Assembly: GCA_016169945.1 (NCBI GenBank)
Contig: JADLSH010000367.1
Location: forward strand, 6,290,501-6,354,500
Reading direction: 5' to 3'
From: Trachythela sp. YZ-2020
Lineage: Eukaryota > Cnidaria > Anthozoa > Malacalcyonacea > Clavulariidae
DNA: 64,000 nt
The notes beneath the pieces were generated by a model. It had not been told where the DNA came from and did not search any database. It saw nothing but the letters and a program-made list of their open reading frames with translations. Each line of letters begins with the position of its first letter. Position 1 is the stretch's first letter. Both the position numbers and the translations under genes were made by a program. Below, in pieces: positions 35,393-47,306 of this stretch.

Positions 35393-35698
35393 TCACAAAA
35401 GCTTGACTACATATACCTTAAAAGGAGTCAATTATATACAATCAATTTACAGTGCCAGTTTTGCAAGTGAGTCTTCTATAAAGGGGGTTGATTGAATTTT
35501 GCCAAATTAGATAACATCATACAGATGAATAAATGAATTCAGTGAATATTTATCAACAATTATTCACTTTCAATTAGGGTAAGGGCCAGTAATGGCAATA
35601 TTATTGCAAGTATCACTCTCGCAACTATTGTCAATAGAAATATTAAATAGCTGGCAATGCACCCAGATGCACCATGCTTTTATCGGTATTTTACTTTT

Positions 35699-35699
<1 letters not shown>

Positions 35700-35729
<30 letters not shown>

Positions 35730-36377
35730 TAGGGTTCTCCCATTAAATGAGTTGATATTCAATCTCCCTATATGGAATTTTGATACAGTAATTATCAAAA
35801 ATTGTGTCAGAAAATGCAGGAAATCAAGCTTTTTGTCGCCCTTTCTATCTTTGTTCCTCATGTTTCTCAATAGGACAACATCTCCTTCCTTGAATGGTTG
35901 TGGCTGGTGTTTTGCATCATATGCTTTCTTTTGCTTATCTTGTGCCTTTCCGATATTCTTCATGGCTTGGGCTTTTATTTGATTCCGTATGGCCATCATG
36001 GTGTCGACTTTCTGCGCCATATCTTCATCGGCATCCGTCGTTGGAGAAACTTGTGGAGCTGCGCTGTCTGGCTTTGATTTGATTTGAGCTTCAATAGGAA
36101 GAATAGGTGCACGACCAAACATCAGCTCAAATGGTGTGTATTTAGTGGAATCGTGCTTACTTGTCCTATAGGCAAATAAAACAGCTTTCAAGTGAACGTC
36201 CCAGTCGTTTTGATTGTCGTTGACAAATTTCACCAAGGTTGTTTTCAGCGTCTGGTTCATTCTTTCATCGAGACCATTCGTTTGCGGGTGGTAAGCAGAG
36301 GAAATTCTGTGGTCCGTTCCACATAATTCAAAGAGCTTCTGGTTAACTTGATTCACGAATTCTCGAATTCCATCTTT
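35700..36377 (-). pseudogene. Gypsy/Ginger-type integrase, C-terminal half (exon C)
   Basis: The minus-strand frame reads KDGIREFVNQVNQKLFELCG, ISSAYHPQTNGLDERMNQTL, WDVHLKAVLFAYRTSKHDS, KYTPFELMFGR. The Asp of KDG (36372-36374) and the Glu of LDERM are separated by exactly 35 residues, the DD35E spacing of retroviral/Gypsy integrases. A charged linker follows, then the C-terminal FKEGDVVLLRNMRNKDRKG (GPY/F-like region). The frame remains open past the conserved part to 35700. Upstream, the domain is cut by the plus-strand LINE at about 36378. Its N-terminal exons lie at 38815-39057 and 39162-39240. Known relatives are LTR Gypsy integrases, Ginger DNA transposons and their domesticated forms (GIN1, KRBA2). 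Confidence 0.85.
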
Positions 36378-38134
36378 TCGGATCCCAATGTCAATTCCAA
36401 ACTCGACAAGTTTAACAACGTTCTCCTTACAACTTTGGCTGTCCATGCTCCAGTCAGAATAACTAAGATCCAAAATCGCTCTTGTCCCTTCATCACCACA
36501 GATATAAAAAACCAAATGTCCCACAGAGATCAACTCCACCGTCGTTACAAACGAACACGTGATATCGATGATTGGAGAGCATTTAAAAACGTCCGAAGAT
36601 CAGTCAAATCCACTCAAATTGCAGAAATTATACCACTATTAAAAGAAGGTGATCATGAAGTTGCTGCAAATAACCGCCCACTTTCAATGCTCAAAGCACT
36701 ATCAAAGATCTGCGAAAAAGTTGCTCTAAATCAATTTAGCGGTTTTCTTAACCGCACTGACCGCCTATCCTCCCAACAAAGTGGAAATAAAAAGTATCAT
36801 TCAACCGAAACACTCAGTATATTAGTCAATGATTTTTTGCTAAAATCGATGGACAACAAAAAGCTTACTGCCCTAGTCCTTTTCGATCTCTCAAAAGCAT
36901 TTGACAGCGTGGACCATTCAATCCTGTTAAAGAAACTAAGCAATATTGGGGTTTCAGGTGAAGCCCTTACATTAACTGGTTTGAAAGCTACATTTCAGAT
37001 AGAAAGCAGTTCGTTCGCATTGGCCCCTCGGTATCCGAAGTCCTACCAATCACCCACGGAGTGCCTCAGGGAGCAATATTGTCACCGCTATTGTTCTGTA
37101 TTTATATAAATGACCTTTCAAGAGTACCACAAGCATCTGAGTTAGAATCATTTGTCAACGATTCTAAGATCTTCATGTCATTTCCAATCGAAGATATTGC
37201 TATTGCAAAAACAAAGATAGAAGAGGACCTCAAATTGGTCGCAACCTGGTTTTTCGAAACTAAACTGTTGATAAACCCCGAGAAGACAAAGTTACTCCTG
37301 ATAGGAACTCGTCAACTGCTCGGTAAGCTCTTAGATCAGAGATGACAATTACATTTACACCAACTACAAATGCCAAAGACCTGGGTTTAACTCTAAACAG
37401 TTATCTGACATATGATTACCATGTCAAAAATGTTGTATCATCTTGTATGGCCAAGCTGTGTCAGATAAATAGAGTAAAGGATAGCTTTGACAGGAATACA
37501 CTTCGCTTAATTATCAATGCTTTAGTAATGAGCAAACTTTATTCTTTCTTTCTCTACAGTATGGTCAAACACTTCTGCAACAAATATAAAGAAATTGAGA
37601 GCAGTACAGTATTTCGCTTGTGGGATATTGACAAATACTGGAAGATATGATCATGTAACACCAGCACTACGGTCAATTCGCTGGCTTCCTGTGTATGAAC
37701 GGATTAGCACCACCTTATCTATCCAAATTATTTATAAAAAGAAACGAAATTCACGATCTAAATACAAGGAATAACAAAGCGCTACACATCCCTCAACACA
37801 AAACAGTTTCAGGACAAAGAACTTTTTATTACAGAGCGGTGAAGTTATGGAATGACTTGGATGAAGATTTAAAAAAGTTACCTTGGAAAAGATTTAAAAT
37901 TGAGTTAAAGCAGAAGATGCTAAACAACAATTAATTACATTTCTAACATTATAGACTTAATAGATTTTAAATAAATGATAAATAATTACACTTCTGATCT
38001 CATAGACAAATAGATTTTAAATAAATGCTATAAATAGGAAATTTAATTTTAATATAACTATTCGTACTGTAAATAGGTATTGAAAAACCCTCTCCGGGAA
38101 TACTTTATTAAATAATAATAATAATAATAATAAC
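36378..38134 (+). mobile_element. LINE (CR1/L2-like) inserted into the integrase gene
   Basis: The element starts within the endonuclease-RT linker (DPNVNSKLDKFNNVLLTTLA, NRSCPFITTDIKNQM) and jumps near 36610 to the RT (IIPLLKEGDHEVAANNRPLS), suggesting an internal deletion. RT motifs are LVLFDLSKAFDSVDHSILL and HGVPQGAILSPLLFCIYIND (37050-37110). The catalytic box reads ESFVNDSK, so both Tyr and the first Asp of YxDD are lost. The C-terminus is MNGLAPPYLSKLF, GQRTFYYRAVKLWNDLDEDL. Frameshifts lie at 36980, 37340 and 37620. The tail is (AAT)n at 38108-38134. It is dead, and it splits the integrase just before its second catalytic Asp. Confidence 0.9.
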
Positions 38135-38814
38135 TGTCAGTTGGCAAAATTCTCAGGTTGATTAGTCGTTCGAATTCATATATGTCATGCAGCTCGTCAA
38201 CGTCACATGTCGTCATATGAAACATGGATGATCTATCTTAGAAAATTACCAATGTCATGCAGAGTAGGGAAAACGTATATACATTTGGAGTGATACACCC
38301 CGCATCCAACATCATTAGTCAAATAAAAAAAAAACAGATTGCTGAAAATGAATTTTTGTCTCTGTATGTTTCCCACAAAGTATATAATCTTTACAAATCT
38401 CCCCCCTAGCTCCCCCCCCCCATTTTAAAGCCCGTTTTCCACTTGTTCGCGCGACGCGAAAGGAAAACGCACTTCGGAATGTGGTTGGATAGCGAAAAAC
38501 TTCGCCGTATGAGTCATCGCTGGCAGCCTTTATGTAAATTGTGTATAATCAAAACAGTTTTCAGGGAATTTTAATGACTTTCAGAGCATTGTCTAAAATT
38601 ATGGAACTGTGATCAGTTTTGACCAACCTTAATCCTTATCAAAAACAAGTTCAAAAGCCTATTCAACACTACCAATAATATGTATTTGAGGTGTTTTGTT
38701 TCGTTTTTAGACATTTCCTCACAGTCTTTTGATTGCAAAGGCTGCATCTCGTATATTTTGGTTCGATACCGAAACGACCAGATACTTTCTAAGATTCTAC
38801 TTACTTTCCGCAGA
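38135..38814. other. No gene recognised (would be integrase intron)
   Basis: This lies between the LINE 3' tail and the donor of integrase exon B (GTAAGTAG on the minus strand at 38814). The part of the integrase expected between exon B and the KDG motif was not found here. There are C runs near 38400-38420. Confidence 0.4.
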
Positions 38815-39057
38815 TTTATTTGGTTGTGGTGCAGCTTCTGGCCACTTACTGAAATAGTCTGTGCATGTTTCCACGGGGTGTTTCTGGCAGAGGACCAACC
38901 AGATCAATACCAATTCGGTCATTTCCACATGATGTCTTTAACTTCGATGGGATGGAGTTGCGAAGTAGGTCGGTGGAACTTTTTCGAGCTCCGTTGGCAA
39001 ATATCGCAGCGCTTAACTGTTTCATCGCAATCTTCAGTTATTTTTAGCCATTAGTAC
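38815..39057 (-). pseudogene. Gypsy/Ginger-type integrase, exon B (zinc finger Cys pair and first Asp)
   Basis: The minus-strand frame is WLKITEDCDETVKRCDICQR then SSKKFHRPTSQLHPIEVK, a shifted IGIDLVGPLPETPRG (first catalytic Asp) and, after a small deletion, TDYFSKWPEAAPQPNKSAE. The exon ends at a consensus donor (GGAAA|GTAAGT). The acceptor is ATTTTAG at 39058. A TAA immediately before WLKI, frameshifts near 38955 and a missing stretch between PRG and TDYF show decay. Together with exon A it forms the HHCC finger. Introns inside an integrase are not expected for an LTR element; they occur in Ginger elements and host-derived genes. Confidence 0.72.
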
Positions 39058-39161
39058 CTAAAATTGTAGACAAAATCAGTTAAACAAGCATTTTATAGAT
39101 AACACTTACTTGAAGTTTAGTAGTACACCATTATAAACATAAAGAAGGTAGCTGCACAAAC

Positions 39162-39240
39162 CTTATCTCTTGTTTTATCACGACCAAAATGCCCTGCAAG
39201 TTTGTCGGCGTGACAAGCTGTTAACATTTTTTGTCGAATG
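39162..39240 (-). pseudogene. Gypsy/Ginger-type integrase, exon A (HH half of HHCC finger)
   Basis: On the minus strand: IRQKMLTACHADKLAGHFGR DKTRDK, bounded by acceptor ATACAG and donor GTTTGTG. CH...GHFG is the His pair of the integrase N-terminal zinc finger; the Cys pair (CDICQR) is in exon B. The exon is 79 bases and ends in phase 0. The region upstream (39241-39500) shows no earlier exon. Confidence 0.65.
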
Positions 39241-42030
39241 CTGTATTTTATATCAGTGCTTTATTTTAATTGGCTGACTATCTAATTAACATTTGTAAAG
39301 CTCGGGTAATCTTCTTTCGTATAATTCAAAATGATATGCAAATAAGAAACATAGCGCAAATACATCAAAACACGACCTTTCAAAAAGAAGCCACAACAAT
39401 ATGTTTTTGTTGTGTTACAGACAGGCAACAATCACATATGTTTAGATTACATACGAATCAGTATTTACACGCCCGGTTGCCACCCGTGTAACACAATATA
39501 TTTCTGTTGAGCCAGTCGAGTTTTGGCATGTAAATGGTTGAAAAACAGCATGTTGGTGCAAACACGTAGTTTTACTACAACACATAGACCTTCAAAATCG
39601 GTAAATATTCGAAATTAAACGTAATAATTTACGAATTTAAGCCTTTGGGTAACCACTCGTCCTAATAAATCCATCCTTATTTTGAAACTCGCCTCCATAC
39701 AGGTATTTTAACAAGTGTAATAGTAATACCATGTTTCTCATTAGCATGTCACTTTGAGTTATGACAATTAAGAAAACGAGAAATTTGCACATGTTAATTA
39801 GGTAGTGAACCAATTACAATAAATCCATGATATCGAAAACTGCTTTTAAATGGATTCCCATCTATCGAAATGTCGTTATAAAACCTTCCAATTTCGGTAC
39901 ATAAATAGAAAAATTACGGAAAGCAACCACTTTTTTCGAGGTTGGCCGGCCGTCTAATTCAGAACCATTTAAATTACCTAAATTGAAAGTTAAAATTTAC
40001 ATAACTGTAGGCATGGTATTTAATGCGGAAAAAGACACAAATAACAGATTAGTAATCGTTTCCAGGACCGAAGCAGAATTAAGAGAAATTTTTCTGTCTA
40101 CCAGACTACCACTAGTGAAAGCGCATGGAAATTAAATTTACGGGAAAATGGCACCGAAATAAAATCTACTTCTCGTAGTTAAATATATTATAGTGGCAGT
40201 GAAATATATTTTTGGCAGTGAAAATCAAATGTAGTTTTGGTTGCAGTAAAATATAGTTCCTGCAGTCCAAAAGCACGACAAAATTTACAGGAACATTTTA
40301 ATCCAAAAAATCTTCGTACACTTTTTCTCTGTTAGATGTAAAGATGATTCAAAACGTTTTCATTCGATATTTAATATGCCATACGATAGATTCGCGAGGG
40401 GGTCCAAATCCGCGAGAGGGGACCATATCCGCTAGCTGATATGGAACCCCATAGGACCATATCCGCCAGCGGATCCGCTGTGACCCCTGACTGTCAGCAT
40501 ACAGATTCTTAGTTGTTAGTTGGAAAAGCGGGGTGCTTGGAGCGAGCGCTCGGGGAGGACGCGAAAACTGCCGCACAACACTGGAATATATAAAACGTCG
40601 CTTGATTCCTAAAGCTGGAAGTGCTTTTTCTCTGATCTATGGGTACTCTGATTCTTCACCGTGAACGCGCTTGCAATTGTGTTTGAGCGCAAATTTATTG
40701 AAGCGTTGCCAATAGCATGTCATCGGTGAGACAAAAAACAGGAAATGAATATGAAATATTGGCTGGCTATAAGGCTATATTTTTCGACCAATGTTGAAAA
40801 ATGTTTGAACATTGATGAAACAGGTAGATAGAGATGATTTACTATTTCCCTTCTGAATACAGGAAAGGATGTAGTCTGCATGTATATAGTCGCAATAGTC
40901 TGCACATATATTAATGTAGTCGCAATAAACTGACTCAACGCTCATGTAACCCGACTCCAGGCAGCGTTGCACTACAAGTGGAAGGCTGGCAAACATATAT
41001 ACAACAATTTAATAAAACACATCTTGTAACTTGGAAGATATAAAAGAATGATTAATTCTATATATAGGTTATCGATGAAATTATGTCTTAGAGTTGTAAA
41101 GATTGTAATATATGTTGTTCATTCCGAGGTTCACTACATTCAGGTCACAATGTTTACATACTCTATAACAGTAACATTTTTTATATCGACCAGTTAACAT
41201 TATTCTAGACCAATAGTTCGTACGGCTACGTGTTTCGTTGCGTGCTAAACTTAATTATGCAAATCGCGCGATTTTAATTGGTTAGCCAGTGTCATTATAT
41301 ATATCCTGGTTTATATATATCCAGCTTTGATTGGTTGCTACATTTGCTACAATTAATTTGAAATTAGCCAATCACAGCTGTTCTTCTTGAAGCTGAACCT
41401 CTACTGTCGCGCAATATAAATCTCTATGTTGTTTCTCCTAGGTTGTTTTGAACGCAACCCTGCAAATGACGTCAAAAAGGTCATTGACCCCAAAGATAAT
41501 TTTTTCAAGATGGCGGCCGATGAGCAAATTTTATCAAACTTTACTTGCATTTTACTCGCAAACAAAAATGTTTCAGAAGAAACTGGTAACATTTCCCTAG
41601 TTAGGTGGTCCACTAAGATTAAATAAGCCAATAAAAATTTTCGTTGCCAATGTCCTTTAAGCGTGGACATGTTATCAGATGAGACGGTGGGCGTTTAAGA
41701 CAAATATGTGATTCAGGAAATGTGACCAAAACGAAAATGAAATATGACCAAATATAGCATACAAGCATGTACTTTTAAAATATTGATTCAACACGGAAAC
41801 TCTACCTCTTCCTGATCAAAAGTAATATTAACGCGGTGTTTCCTGAAAGCAAAAAATGACTAGTTGCATCCATATTACGAATCATTACTGACGTACTAGC
41901 TTTGTACGCTGTAATTTAGTGAATATCACTATCACTACTTGAGATGCCAAACGCCGCATGACTGATGATTTTCAATGATCACTTCATTGCAAGTCATAAA
42001 ACTTGGATTCCGCGTTCAAACTGATTGCAT
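39241..42030. other. No gene recognised
   Basis: Notable points only: direct repeats of GGACCATATCCGC type at 40420-40475; GGCAGTGAAA repeats at 40190-40225; TCAAGATGGCGGCCG at 41507-41521 (YY1-like); and a TTAA-type element end CGTTGCCAATGTCCTTTAA at 41642-41660 matching the inverse end at 18433. ORFs in this stretch are short and unfeatured. Confidence 0.4.
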
Positions 42031-42133
42031 ATATTAATTGAAGTTATGGCGATGGCGATAGTAAGCTGAATTGTGTATAACCAAGGCAGTCTCCAGTATT
42101 TTGGATCAAAACTACTTGCTACTTGGCATAAAA

Positions 42134-42167
42134 ATGAAAGCCTTTATTCTCTCTGTTATACTTAACG
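42134..42167 (+). CDS. Orphan duplicate of the PMP-like signal-peptide exon
   Basis: ATG at 42134 reads MKAFILSVILN and ends AAC-G at a GTAAGG donor, identical in its last 8 residues (AFILSVILN against VFILSVILN) and in phase to the exon at 7105. Upstream similarity includes CAGTCTCCAGTATTTTGG (42089-42106 against 7067-7084). No matching large exon is found in the remaining 22 kb. Either the gene continues outside the window or only its 5' end was duplicated. Confidence 0.6.
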
Positions 42168-42377
42168 GTAAGGAAATATATAGTACTAATTACTATTGCA
42201 AGGGAAGTGCTGCCGAAAAGAAGGAAACATATTAACTGTTTTAGAAAGTATAAAGTAGTTGGGAATAATTTACGAGTCATTGCTAGTTGCTACACCAAAC
42301 ATGTGCCGCATTTTAAAACCATTTTCACATGCTGACAGCTTTTTTGCCGCCTGATCAAAGCATAGTTGATCAAAGTA

Positions 42378-42745
42378 AGGGAGCAGTCATTATTAATGGC
42401 GGGGGAGGGGGGGCGTGTGTGAGGCGGAAGATATTTCACAACTTGTAATACATTTTTCATGGCCCCTCTCTTACTCCAAACAATTTTTCATGGCCCACCC
42501 CAAGTATATTGTTTATTTTCATAGCCCCCCCCTGCCCAACCAACAACGTATGTTTTCACCTTGGTTTGTATGTATGTATGTGTGTATGTGTGTTTGTCTG
42601 TGATATTTTGATATCCAAACATTTTGATAGCAAATTTTGTAGAGATAATGGCCATCGACCAAGGACAAATTTTAGTTGAGTTTGGATAAAAACTGGACGA
42701 GAAATTTACAAAACTTTGTCTTGCTTTTTTTTGGGACACACTGTA
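42378..42745. repeat. G/C-run repeat related to window start, with TG-rich microsatellite
   Basis: AGGGAGCAGTCATTATTAAT plus a G run resembles position 65. Downstream are CATGGCCC repeats (42459-42530) and a TATG/TGTG microsatellite at 42567-42598. The far end near 42740 reads TGGGACACACTGTATA. No ORF is supported. Confidence 0.45.
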
Positions 42746-42881
42746 TATACTGGACATATAAACAATAAACCCGGAAGTTTGTGATATTATCTCATACCTA
42801 GCGTAAAAGCGGCTTTCCTATTGGCTCCGAAGAGGTGCGTTCAAATCCCGAGCCCACCTGCTGACGTATGTTTAGGAGGTG

Positions 42882-42945
42882 GGTTCGGGACACTGAACTG
42901 GTTCGGGACACTGAACTGGTTCGGGACACTGAACTGGTTCGGGAT
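42882..42945 (+). repeat. 18-bp tandem repeat (3.5 units)
   Basis: GGTTCGGGACACTGAACT is repeated exactly at 42882, 42900 and 42918, followed by a partial GGTTCGGGAT that also serves as the left flank of the foldback at 42946. Confidence 0.92.
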
Positions 42946-45281
42946 CACTGATCTGAAAATATAGTACCTGGATCGAGCTTCTATACCATCTATGTTCTAT
43001 ACCTATGAAAATTGAAGCCAGTTTTGGATTTGGCGGCCATATTGGAGTGACCACCAATGGCCGTCGTAAGTCGAAGCAATTTGAAGGAAGTATTTTCAAT
43101 TTGCGCTGTGTTGGGCGATGGAATTATTGAAATTTAATTGGAAATATGTAAAGGAGTTTGTATATTGTTAAAAGTCACCGATTTGGTTTGATTTCGGGCG
43201 TTTCTCGGCGAAAAAACTGTTCGCGTGTGTATGTTGTTGTCAGCCATGAGTGAGCATATTCACGTGAAAATTTTGGAATAAATCGCCGTACTGTGTCTCT
43301 CGGCGTAGTAATCAAAGAAATTACAAGAAAGGAGACAGTTCCACATGTGAAAGTAATACTGGGCAAATAGTGATGGTGAAAGATCGGCCTTAAAACGGGT
43401 TTTTGTGACGATTAAAGTCGACGAACTTTGCGTGTTGTAGCTACAATTAATAGTTGATTGTTGTTGCCCGGCGAACAGACGTTGTTCATACTTGTATCAA
43501 ATACGACAGTATATTTAACAGGTCCAAGAAAATAGTTCATTGTTTGCTGAAGCAAAATAAATAAAAAGTACTTATGCTGTTATGCATTTTTCATTGTATT
43601 TACTAAATTATACTGGTCAGATTGATAGAATTTGTCAGAATGTACCACTACAAATTTGTCTACTGTGTCTCAAGAGATTGGTTACAGACCATCTATATAA
43701 ACCATCATGCTGTGGCATTTAGTTTCCTTATGAATTAAGTGAACAATTTATTTACAACATGTATTTGAAGCTTGAATCTGTGCAGAGGAAGCAGGGGTGC
43801 TGCTAGTGGGGAATACATGCTCTGTTGGAAACCCCATGTTCCATTGGGGAAATATATCAGGGATTGTCATATTCAGTTACTATGTTTGAGCTACAAACCA
43901 TGTAATATGCATTAAGTCTTGGTTCAAAAATTAATCGACTCCCTTTCCAGAATCTGAAATTTAAATTATTTTTCAGTATCCATTCCAACTGGATTACCCA
44001 TTCCTGACCCATCTCACTGTTACAAGTAACAATAACAACATAAGACACAACAGTCAACAACTAGACACTAAATAAGTTGACATTGTGATATACTAAGATG
44101 CATATAAACCTTAAGCAAACTTCTGTACATCTGTCTTGAATGTTGATCAATTAAGACATTTAATGTTATACCAATTTTTGAAGCTTTGTAGTATCCAGTC
44201 AGGATACAAGTCATTCACAGTTTAGTATCCAACACCAAATTTTAGTATCTTGTGGATATTGGGATACTGCAAATTTCAGACCTTGCCTTAAAAGGATGGC
44301 CTGATATATTTAGCCCCTGTTCTTTCCTGTGCCAAGGAATTGATGACACCATAGTTGACAAGTAGATTAGGAACCTAATGGTATAAATCTAGTTTAAAGA
44401 CATATTAAAAAGAAATTTAATAAAAACATTTGTCAATGAGAACTTTTACAATAGCATTGGCCAGTTATGGTATGCTGATTTATTGCATACAGTTTTTTGC
44501 AAAATTCTTCACAAGATACAGAATGTTTCAGACAGGTAAAATCTTTCACAGAAATTTAAAACATACTTTTACAAGAAATATACAGTATAAAAATTAAAAT
44601 AGTTTATGACTTCACTACAAACATAATACTAAATTTGAAGCAACTCAGCACAGAAAGTATTAAGTATACTATTATAATATTTACAAGCACTATAAATTCT
44701 ATATCTCATTATTTTTCTCGCAATATTACTCCCACAAGATGTCCTGTCTCGTTTCTTGATTTAATATTACTGCGGAAGGCAACATTGTCATTATTGTAGC
44801 TACAACACGCAAAGTTCGTCGACTTTAATCGTCACAAAAACCCGTTTTAAGGCCGATCTTTCACCATCACTATTTGCCCAGTATTACTTTCCCATGTGAA
44901 ACTGTCTCCTTTTTTGTAATTTCTTTGATTACTACGCCGAGAGGCACAGTACGGCGATTTATTCTAAAATTTTCACGTGAATATGCTCACTCATGGCTGA
45001 CAACAACATACACACGCGAACAGTTTTTTCGCCAAGAAACGCCAGAAATCAAACCAAATCGTTGACTTTTAACAGTATACAAACTCCTTCACATATTTCC
45101 AATTAAACTTCAATAATTCCATCGCCCAACACAGCGCAAATTGAAAATACTTCCTTCAAATTGCTTCGACTTTATACGACGGCCATTGGTGGTCACTCCA
45201 ATATGGCCGCCAAATCCAAAACTGGCTTCAATTTTCATAGGTATAGAAGCTCGATCCAGGTACTATATTTTCAGATCAGTG
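42946..45281. mobile_element. Foldback transposon (2.3 kb), 8-bp target duplication
   Basis: The ends CACTGATCTGAAAATATAGT and the perfect inverse are flanked by TTCGGGAT (42938-42945 and 45282-45289). Arms of about 500 bases (42946-43450, 44800-45281) are highly similar; the middle 1.3 kb is unique, AT-rich and non-coding. Frames in the arms (42872-43366 minus, 44874-45409 plus) are mirror images of each other and not genes. An 8-bp duplication fits hAT or P-type transposases. Confidence 0.88.
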
Positions 45282-47306
45282 TTCGGGATCGATGTATTTT
45301 CAAGATGGCCGCCGAAATTTGTTCGGCAGGTTCATATAAAACCTTGGCAATTAGGCCGTCAGCTAGTGCACCAAAACGTTTAGTTTCATTGGACACCTCG
45401 CTAAGCTAAAAGAACTTTACATATTCTTATAGATTAAAACACGCTGAATCCAAATCTAAAAAGTTCTTGTCGAGATACCCTGCAGTTTTTTTGTATTTCT
45501 CGATTGAAATCTTAAAAATTCACTGTTTTGAACTACGCGTTTATTAGCAATTCCGTGCAAAACTCATCGTTCAAAAAGCGTTTCGTAAGAATCGGACCAA
45601 TAGCCTGCATACCGCCTACATCTCGGGCATATCTCGTGTCATTTTAAGATATACAAAATAGTGATGTACAAAACATTTGTAAACAAAATGTTACTTCGAA
45701 TACGAAGACCATTTAACTTTCAGGTATCTATGGCTATTGCCCAATTTTCTGATGCGCTAAAAAAATTGACGGAGAGAAGTTATTTCCTTGTAGTTTGTGC
45801 GACAAAGTCTGCGAAGGACGGCCTATAACAACGTCAACAAGGTGTCAAGGTCTGACAAAACACATAACGAATTGACTAAAGCTTGGCTTAATATATATCT
45901 TCTAGTTTAATAAATATCATTGCTTCAATAAACGATGCAATTGTGTTTTGGCAAAGCACAAGAATACTATAAATAATCTGAAGACTCGATATCTGCCATC
46001 TGCCACGGCGTTTGATAAGGTTTTATATTACCAGTGAAACATCAGTTGAAAGCATGTCAACAGGGCAGAATAGCCCAACAGAATATGGACGTGAGAATAC
46101 AGACGTGAATCGTGTCACATATATATACATATATCTCCTCTTTTGAATACAGAGGGGATTTGTGCAAGGTGTTGGTACCTTGAACGTTCTTATCTCAAGA
46201 AATGAACAGTACCAGACAATATTGCAATTTTGTTTCAATTGGAATTGTTTTATTTACAATTAATAATCAGTATTTACAAAATACATTACATTATTACACC
46301 CTATCATTGTTTTGTTTATGTAAAATACCACTTTTATTTTCTCTACAAGGCTTTCGATCTGGAAACCCTGATCTATATCTGTGCAAATAATATACATTAT
46401 ATTGTTTTGCAGTATTTGCACTGATAGTGATGTATATGTGGCTAGCTAACTGATTGAAGGCCTTGCCAAAATTAAGGTTTGCTTTTCTATTGCTGCTTAA
46501 TTAGATGGGGTAGATAAAATTATATTATAAATCTGCCTCACAATAGGCACTTTGGTTTGCTATATCACCTCAAAATTCTGAATACAGCAATCATATGCCC
46601 CAGTCACACAACAATGTAGCAACTGATACAAGACACATGCAGCTAGAGAGTTCAAGGGCTGTTCTTGATGAGGTCTTGGTGGTGCAGAAGCTACAAATCT
46701 AGGGGCAAGGCTGCAAAACTGTTTCCAAGGGCATGTCAAGAAGCAGTCAGGGTCACAAAATTGACCAAATAGATATTAAAAACAATGAAATTTAGGGGAT
46801 AGATTAGGAGTATAAAAATTGTTTATATCAAAGCACATCCCAGGTGTGCTAAAACTTTTACATTGAGAAATCTCAGGTGCAGCATTGACCAATTCTGCAG
46901 TCTGGACAGAACAGATGTACTAAATGTGCTTTGAGGAATAGTGGGCTGACACCCAATGCTCATGAAATGCATCTCCTTTCATTTATATTTTACTCCAGGA
47001 GTGTTTACTGTACAGTACAATCTTAATTAAACTACATACAAATATGAATCTACATAGCAGCAAGACTTTTGGGATCTTAAAAATACATAAAACAAATATG
47101 CTCTATAATTTAGAACTAATAAATACTGTGTATGTACATTGCAGTCAGGGTTGGTAAGTCCTGCGCGTGCTCGGAGCCAAATAGCTATAAAAAAGAGGTC
47201 AAAACACAGATTAAGTATGAACAGATGTCTATCTTCTCTAAAAAACTCGTCCCGCGGTCGCCATCTTACTAGCAAGTTGTGAATTTTGTGATGGCGTGTG
47301 CATGAC

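Noticed and set aside
35752..36082. Plus-strand ORFs opposite the integrase
   Set aside because: They are antisense shadows of the DD35E integrase frame.
36348..36377. Methionine at 36348 as a true start of a LINE protein
   Set aside because: Bases up to about 36377 belong to the minus-strand integrase; the LINE is 5'-truncated and has no own start here.
42872..43366. Minus-strand ORFs including PEPVQC repeats
   Set aside because: They arise from the 18-bp tandem repeat and a foldback arm; mirror frames occur in the other arm at 44874-45409.
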